DNA of 64,000 nucleotides from Motacilla alba alba (taxonomy: Eukaryota > Chordata > Aves > Passeriformes > Motacillidae), in assembly GCF_015832195.1 (NCBI RefSeq), contig NC_052019.1:43527016-43591015 (forward strand), in the 5' to 3' direction. Below are positions 58,905 to 64,000 of the stretch, piece by piece. Position numbers and translations under genes: made by a program. Numbering within the stretch: position 1 is the first letter of the stretch; each line of letters begins with the position of its first letter. The notes below the pieces were generated by a model. It was not told the origin of the DNA. It was given only the letters and a program-made list of their open reading frames with translations, and made no database searches.

Positions 58905-59603
58905 ATGCGGACGCCGGCGGAGATGATCGTGGGGCTGGTGCTGTGTCCCTGCGGGCTCCTGCTGACACTCACGGGCACGCTGGCACCCAATTGGAGGCAG
59001 GTGAGCCTCGTACCTGACCAGCCCATGGACGTCGTTTGGGAGCAGGGCATCTGGGACATATGCAGGGAGCGGCAGAGCACCCACAACCGCCTCTGCGGGC
59101 AGGCTGACGAGCTGGGCTACTTTGAGCAGGTGCCCGTGCGGGTGGCCCAAGGGCTGATGCCCTCCTCGCTGGTGGTCACCCTGGTGGGCTTGGTGGTGGC
59201 CGCCCTGGGTGTTCGCTGCTGGCGGCCGGAGCCCCGGCCCCTGGTGGCCGGCATGGCAGGGCTGGTGCTGCTCCTCTCTGGGCTGATGAGCCTCGTGCCC
59301 AGCTCCTGGTACACCCAGGAGCTGTGGGCACTGCCTGCACCACCTGGCAGCACGCTGACCGTAGGCTACAGCTTGGTACTGAGCTATTTGGGAAGCTGTC
59401 TGGAGATCCTGGGGGGGCTGGCCCTCGCCCTCAGCTTCCATCACTGCTGCAAGGAGCGCAGAGCTCCCAAAGTGCCCCCCACTCCTGTGACAGAGGCAGG
59501 GTCGTGTGCCAGTAGAGCTTACAACAATCCCTGGGACATGCTGGAGGATGAGCAAGATGGACAGCACTGGAGGAGAAGCCCACCCTGTGACTCTGACTTG
59601 TAG
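58905..59603 (+). CDS. CLDN23: claudin-23, intronless
   Basis: Four-pass tight-junction membrane protein that helps set paracellular permeability. The 232-aa frame begins MRTPAEMIVG and is uninterrupted, matching the single-exon gene of mammals. The first extracellular loop holds the claudin signature: W (in VVWEQ), GIW, then two cysteines (DICRER...NRLC). Four hydrophobic segments follow the claudin spacing. LGSCLEILGGLALALSF is the fourth helix, and the C-terminus ends PPCDSDL as in human CLDN23. The cytoplasmic tail is short: the protein is about 60 aa shorter than the roughly 292-aa human form. An in-frame ATG 83 codons upstream (58,656) exists, but its extension has no claudin character. 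Adjacent PRAG1 fits human 8p23.1. Confidence 0.95.
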   Translation: MRTPAEMIVGLVLCPCGLLLTLTGTLAPNWRQVSLVPDQPMDVVWEQGIWDICRERQSTHNRLCGQADELGYFEQVPVRVAQGLMPSSLVVTLVGLVVAALGVRCWRPEPRPLVAGMAGLVLLLSGLMSLVPSSWYTQELWALPAPPGSTLTVGYSLVLSYLGSCLEILGGLALALSFHHCCKERRAPKVPPTPVTEAGSCASRAYNNPWDMLEDEQDGQHWRRSPPCDSDL

Positions 59604-60018
59604 CCCCAGCCCCGGGACAGCGGTCACTTCCCTGGCATCAAGAGCAGTGCTGGCCCCTGCCCGTACAAGCCATGAACTTTTCCTGGGGCCCCTCTGAACC
59701 CCTCTGGGTTCTCTCTTGCTGGAAACAAGACCAAGGACCTGTTCTGAATATTTGCAACTTCCTCAAAAGCCTGCTGTGCTCCAGGATCTACAACTGTGCC
59801 AAAGCCATGCTGGATTGGCAACCAGAGGTGGCTCCAGTCCCTCCGTGCTGCTTTTACCTCATCTTCCTGTACCATGCATAGCAGCTTGGGCAGAGACAGC
59901 TCTGGTGTTCCCATGTAAGCAACATACAGGTCAAAGTGTGTAACCTTCAGAGCTGGCAGTTGGGGAGGGGAGCACCTGTCTCACATCTCTGCTCAGCTCA
60001 GGACTGTGCGAACAGCAA

Positions 60019-60024
60019 AATAAA
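60019..60024 (+). terminator. CLDN23: CLDN23 polyadenylation signal
   Basis: AATAAA about 415 bases past the CLDN23 stop, followed by TTTGTGCTGTGGGATGGTT, a G/T-rich stretch suited to 3'-end cleavage. Confidence 0.75.
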
Positions 60025-60308
60025 TTCAAAGCAATGGGTTTGTGCTGTGGGATGGTTATTGGCTTTCTGCCAGGCAGGTTGGGCTGAGGGCCAGTGGGCA
60101 TGGCTCACCCAGCTTCCCTGTGTTTTGCCTGAAGCAGGGAGGAAAGGTCTGTAAAAGGGCACAGGTAGCTTTTATAGCACTTTCCCAAAGGACTTTTCCC
60201 CCATGGTCAAAATTAGCTTGAGAAGAGATTTCTCCTTCCTGGAGCGCAGCTACTTCACGGCAGAGTGGGGAGGGTGGGGGGAGGAAGATCACAGAGAAAA
60301 AAATAGCA

Positions 60309-60314
60309 TTTATT
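60309..60314 (-). terminator. probable poly(A) signal of the LRP-like gene
   Basis: The minus strand reads AATAAA about 400 bases past the TAA stop of the receptor gene. No closer canonical signal was found. Confidence 0.55.
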
Positions 60315-60713
60315 TCCCCTTTCAAAATTAGCTTGGTGTGAGGTGGTAAAACTGGTCTCACTGGTTTGTAAGGGACACTCAGGAGGTCAGAACTCCACTA
60401 TAAAATCCTTCTCAGCCCCCTGCATAACAAGGTAAAAGCCAAGCCAGCTTCCTTGCAGTTATTTGGCCAGATTCTTATACCAGGTGAGCCCAAAGCACCC
60501 TGGTCAGCAAGCTAAGCCTTGCTGCAGAGGGACAGTACTCAAGGGACAGACTCAGAGAGTGTGTTGGACTTGGAGACATCCTGATAAACCTCCCAAATGG
60601 TTTTTTGTCTGCATTCTTACCTACCTCAGGTCTTATCTAGAAAGAACAAACCAACTTCCCCTCCCCAGCCCACACAAACCACAATGGCACAAGAGATGCT
60701 GCACAACGTTCTT

Positions 60714-63700
60714 TTATGAAGTTACGGTGTCGATGTGAGATGGTCCTTTCCTCAGCAGGGCTGGTAGCTCCTGCAGAAATCACAGATGGGTGTATCAGGG
60801 GTGAGTCCCACCCAACCTCTCTAAGCCCACCCCACACCTTAGCATAGGGGGTTCAGCCACAGGCAGAGTGGAGCTGCCCTGTCAGACTCTAGGCACCATT
60901 GGTCTTGACCTCTCCTTCAGCAGGAGGGCAGAGCTTGCCTCAGGAGTGGGGGCCATGCCAGCACTGAGCCCTGGCACACTGCAGGGTGGCAGAGGGGTCC
61001 CTAGCAGAGCCTGCTTCAGATGCTACTCACCTCTTTCCCTTCATAAGCTTCATTCACAAATGTATCACTCTTGGGGGGAAGCTCTTCCTCCTCCTCATCC
61101 TCTTCCTCTGGATCACTTTCACGGTGGTACAGGGTCAGCACCCGAGTGGAAGCAGTGCTCGAGGTCCTGGAGAGGAGAAAATGTACACCGAGAATGGCAT
61201 GGCCAACTCCTAGAGATGGGCAGATCCCAAAGTCCTACCACAACCCCTGGTAACAGCCTGCTGGGGTGATGGGAGCTTTCCATATAAGCCAGGAGTGCAT
61301 CAGGACTCCACACTGTCCCTGGGCAAGGAGACCCTGTCCCTCTCTATTCCCAGTTGTAGCTGGCCCAGTCCAGCCCCAGAGCTCACCTCCTCCGCCTGTC
61401 CCGCCTCCGCATGTAGGCCAGGGCCCCCACAGCAGCAGCAGTGAGCAGCAGGAGCACGGCCACCCCCAGGACAATGGGTCCTGCCAGGGGCTGCACCTCG
61501 GCCTCCTCGCAGTAGTCGCCACGATAGCCCAGGGCGCAGTGGCACGTCACTCGGCCAGCCTCGATGGCACAGTCCCCGCGCAGGTTGCATGTCTTGCTGC
61601 TGCAGGGCACAGCCCCCAGCACTTCCTCCGTGCTGGGGGGTACCACGAAGGGCTCTCCGTGCTCCTGGGGGCCAGGGGCTGCAGATAGGCTGGGACGGGG
61701 CTGTGGAGGCTGGGGTGCAGCTATGGATGGGACTGGTTCCTGTTCTATGTGGGACATTCCTGATGGTGCCACTGCAGGGACCTGCGTCCCCACCTTCACT
61801 GAGGTGCCTGGAGGGATGGGCATGGATCAGCAGAGAATCAGGTAAGACCGCTTTCCCACCTGGGGGAGACTGGGCAGGCTGTCCCACGCCCAGGACCCCA
61901 GCACTCCCCAGATGTGGACAGGCACTCACAGTCAGACTCGTCGGAGCCATCGGCACAGTCACGGCGCCCATCACAGACCTGCTCTCTGGAAACGCAGCTC
62001 TGGAGGTCAGGGCAGGCCTGCAGCGGGGCAGGGCAAGGCGGTGCCAGCGCACACGCTGCCCCATGCACCAGGTGGTATCCGGGAGAGCAGCGGCACTGCC
62101 GCCCTGCAGGGTTGGGCAGGCAGAGCTGGGCACAGCCCCCGTTGCTCTTTGCACAGCCATTGGTGCCTGACAAAACAGCACTGGTTAGCACAGCCACCGC
62201 AAAGCACAGCTGAACCCCACAGATGCCCCAGGCTGTGGCAGTCCCAGACCCACCTTCCTGTGAGAACTGGCTGTAAATCCTCATGGCTACCAGCTCCTGC
62301 TCCATCGGGAACCACCAGTTCTCAGCCTGCTCCAGCCGGCTGTGCCAGATCTTGCTGGAGCCTGGAGACACATGGGGTCAGCACTCCTCCACCTCCTCCC
62401 ACAAGGGTGCCTGAGTTGGGAGGTCCCCTAGCTTGCCCTTCACCCCACAGAGGGAAAAGCCTGCACCCCACAGGGACTGGCAGAACCCCGTGTCCTAGTG
62501 CAGTAGGAGCAGCTGGGCACAGCAGACAGACCTACCATTGGTTGAGGTTGTGCTCCAGAGCAGAAAGCCTTCTCCTATGGCAAAGAGTGAGAGACCATGC
62601 AGCCCTTCCCGCACCAGCTGGAAGCGGGATCCATCCAGCTCAACACTGCTGATGGTACCTCTCTCTGAAAGGCACAGGTGGAGAGGCTTCAGTGTGGCGA
62701 CAGAGAGGGCTCTGGGCTGCCCCTCAGGGCTGTGCCAGGCTGTGATTTGCAGACTGAGCGCCTGCACCATTGCTGCCCCCTCACAGTGCCCCATCTCAGT
62801 CCTCACTCACCATGGTCTGCCCAGTACAGCCTGGTGCCAGCACTCCCAAAGGCAAGGCCAGTGGGAGCCTGGGCTCTCCTCCAGACTGCTCTGCGGCCAG
62901 TGCCGTCCATGGCCGCGCACTCTACCACGGCACCACGCCCATGGCTGCCAGCTGCTGTGACAAAGCACATGGTGGAAGCACGAGGACACAGTGCCAGCCA
63001 GGCAGCACCCTGCAGCCCCTCGCTGAGTAGTGCCAGGACCCACCGCCCCCTGGGAGCTGCCACGTGGATGGTGGGTGGCTGTCCCCCAATCCAGTAAAGG
63101 TTCCCACTCAGCCAGTCCAAGGCCAGGGATGTCACTGTGCCCTCCACAGCTACTGCCTTCTTCCAGGACAGCCGTCCCCAGTCCTTCAGGCGCAGCAGTC
63201 CAATGGAATTGCCTCCCACTTCTGCAAAGTACAAACTCTTGTCTTTCACCGCATAGTCAACAGCTGTCAGGCGGCTCACCTTGGCCAAAGGCAGGGCCCG
63301 GTGTGGGGGAAGCCCTTGGGATCCAGCTGATGTGGGCAGGTCCTTCAGGTAGACCTGGAAGAAGGAGGCAGCACTAGGATGTGGACCCCTCTTCCCTGAC
63401 AGTGGCAAGAACAGCAGTCCCCAGGGCTGGCTGCAGAGGATGGTACCTGTGCCACAGCTGCTGGTGACACCAGGAGGGCAAAGGCCGAATCACGGATGGG
63501 CAGACAGGTGGTTTCATTGGCGGCCAGCGTCAGCCCAGTGGGGCAGCGGCACTGCCCAGTGTGCCTGGCGCTCAGCAGGCACAGGTGGGAGCAGCCACGC
63601 ATCTCACACGGATTGGGGGCCACAGGGCGCAGGGCTGGGTGCATCACCTGTGGGACAGCAGGCTCAGCCTCAGCTCCGTCAGCACCCGCTGGCAGAGCTG

Positions 63701-64000
63701 AGCACGGCTGACAGCACGCTGTGCTCCCAAGGCCCACACACAGCCCAGCTCGGGGCAGGAGGGTGAGGCAGAGATGGTCCCAGAGGACCAGAGACACTTG
63801 GCCACAGAGACTGCTGCTCAAGGACCACTGGGATGGGGGCACAGCTCCCAGCGCCTCCTCACTCAGAGGACAGTAGTACTGTGCAGGATGGGAGATCAGC
63901 AGAGCTGGCACAGCAGGGCTTGGGGCTCCTCCAAGAAGATACCTGGAGGCCATGGGGCTGCCCGTGCCGTTTGAGCAGCACGGTCCTGTTCTTGCCGCTG
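60714..64000 (-). CDS. LDL-receptor-related membrane receptor, C-terminal part (5' end outside window)
   Basis: Type I endocytic-receptor-like protein; only the last nine exons are in view. Minus-strand exons: 63943-64000 (partial), 63447-63647, 63354-62811, 62664-62536, 62361-62254, 62166-61930, 61807-61387, 61166-61031, 60770-60714. All junctions are GT-AG and in phase. Order of parts: end of a propeller (SGKNRTVLL); EGF (NPCEMRGCSHLC); a six-bladed YWTD-type propeller (LYFAEVGG, LYWIGGQ, LYWADH, LLWSTT); EGF (NGCAKSNGGC); one LDLR class A repeat with six Cys and the calcium motif CDGRRDCADGSDESDC; a Pro/Ser-rich stalk; EGF (CNLRGDCAIEAG); a membrane helix (GPIVLGVAVLLLLTAAAVG); an Arg-rich stop-transfer; and a tail with an acidic run and NEAY, ending HIDTVTS. 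I cannot name the orthologue: the domain order differs from LRP1, 2, 4, 5, 6 and 8. Confidence 0.85.

Noticed and set aside
58476..59627. 383-codon open frame antisense to CLDN23
   Set aside because: It mirrors the CLDN23 coding sequence and its GC-rich 5' flank. The protein is low-complexity (Gln/His/Arg-rich) without domains, while the plus-strand frame is a clear claudin.

Overview
This window is vertebrate nuclear DNA, almost certainly from a bird. Genes are split by GT-AG introns, promoters sit in CpG-rich islands, and the recognisable interspersed repeats are CR1-type LINE fragments, the dominant avian retrotransposon. No bacterial operon, CRISPR, phage or plasmid feature is visible. 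The exact species cannot be read from the sequence.

Layout from left to right. (1) 0.74-4.3 kb, minus strand: a complete six-exon RPS3A gene (264 aa). It has a compact TATA plus 5'-TOP promoter, and one intron carries a textbook box C/D snoRNA, probably SNORD73. (2) 6.3-7.3 kb, plus strand: a small secreted RNase A-superfamily gene (144 aa precursor) of the avian angiogenin/leukocyte-RNase type, with its own TATA promoter, a likely non-coding first exon and a polyadenylation signal. (3) 13.05-36.1 kb, minus strand: a complete PRAG1 (pragmin/SGK223) gene. Five coding exons joined in phase give 1376 aa, ending in the PEAK-family pseudokinase domain, with a CpG-island promoter at 35-36 kb. (4) 36.2-58.4 kb: a long stretch with no supported gene, holding at least four degenerate CR1 pieces. 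(5) 58.9-60.0 kb, plus strand: single-exon CLDN23 (232 aa). (6) 60.3-64.0 kb, minus strand: the last nine exons of an LDL-receptor-related receptor that continues past the right edge. These encode an EGF module, a six-bladed beta-propeller, EGF, one LDLR class A repeat, a Pro-rich stalk, EGF, a membrane helix and a short tail.

The genes are not a pathway or operon; they are neighbours on a chromosome. PRAG1 next to CLDN23 matches the human 8p23.1 neighbourhood, which supports both calls. CLDN23 and the receptor gene converge, with poly(A) signals about 290 bp apart.

I did not find a clearly new biological system. The best leads are: the RNase gene between RPS3A and PRAG1 with a duplicated intron; the unidentified LRP-type receptor whose tail has NEAY in place of NPxY; a DPIYA variant of the EPIYA Csk-docking motif in PRAG1; and an octamer-TATA promoter-like element with no gene behind it. 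Exon borders were placed by hand from splice consensus and reading-frame continuity. No alignment or database search was run.
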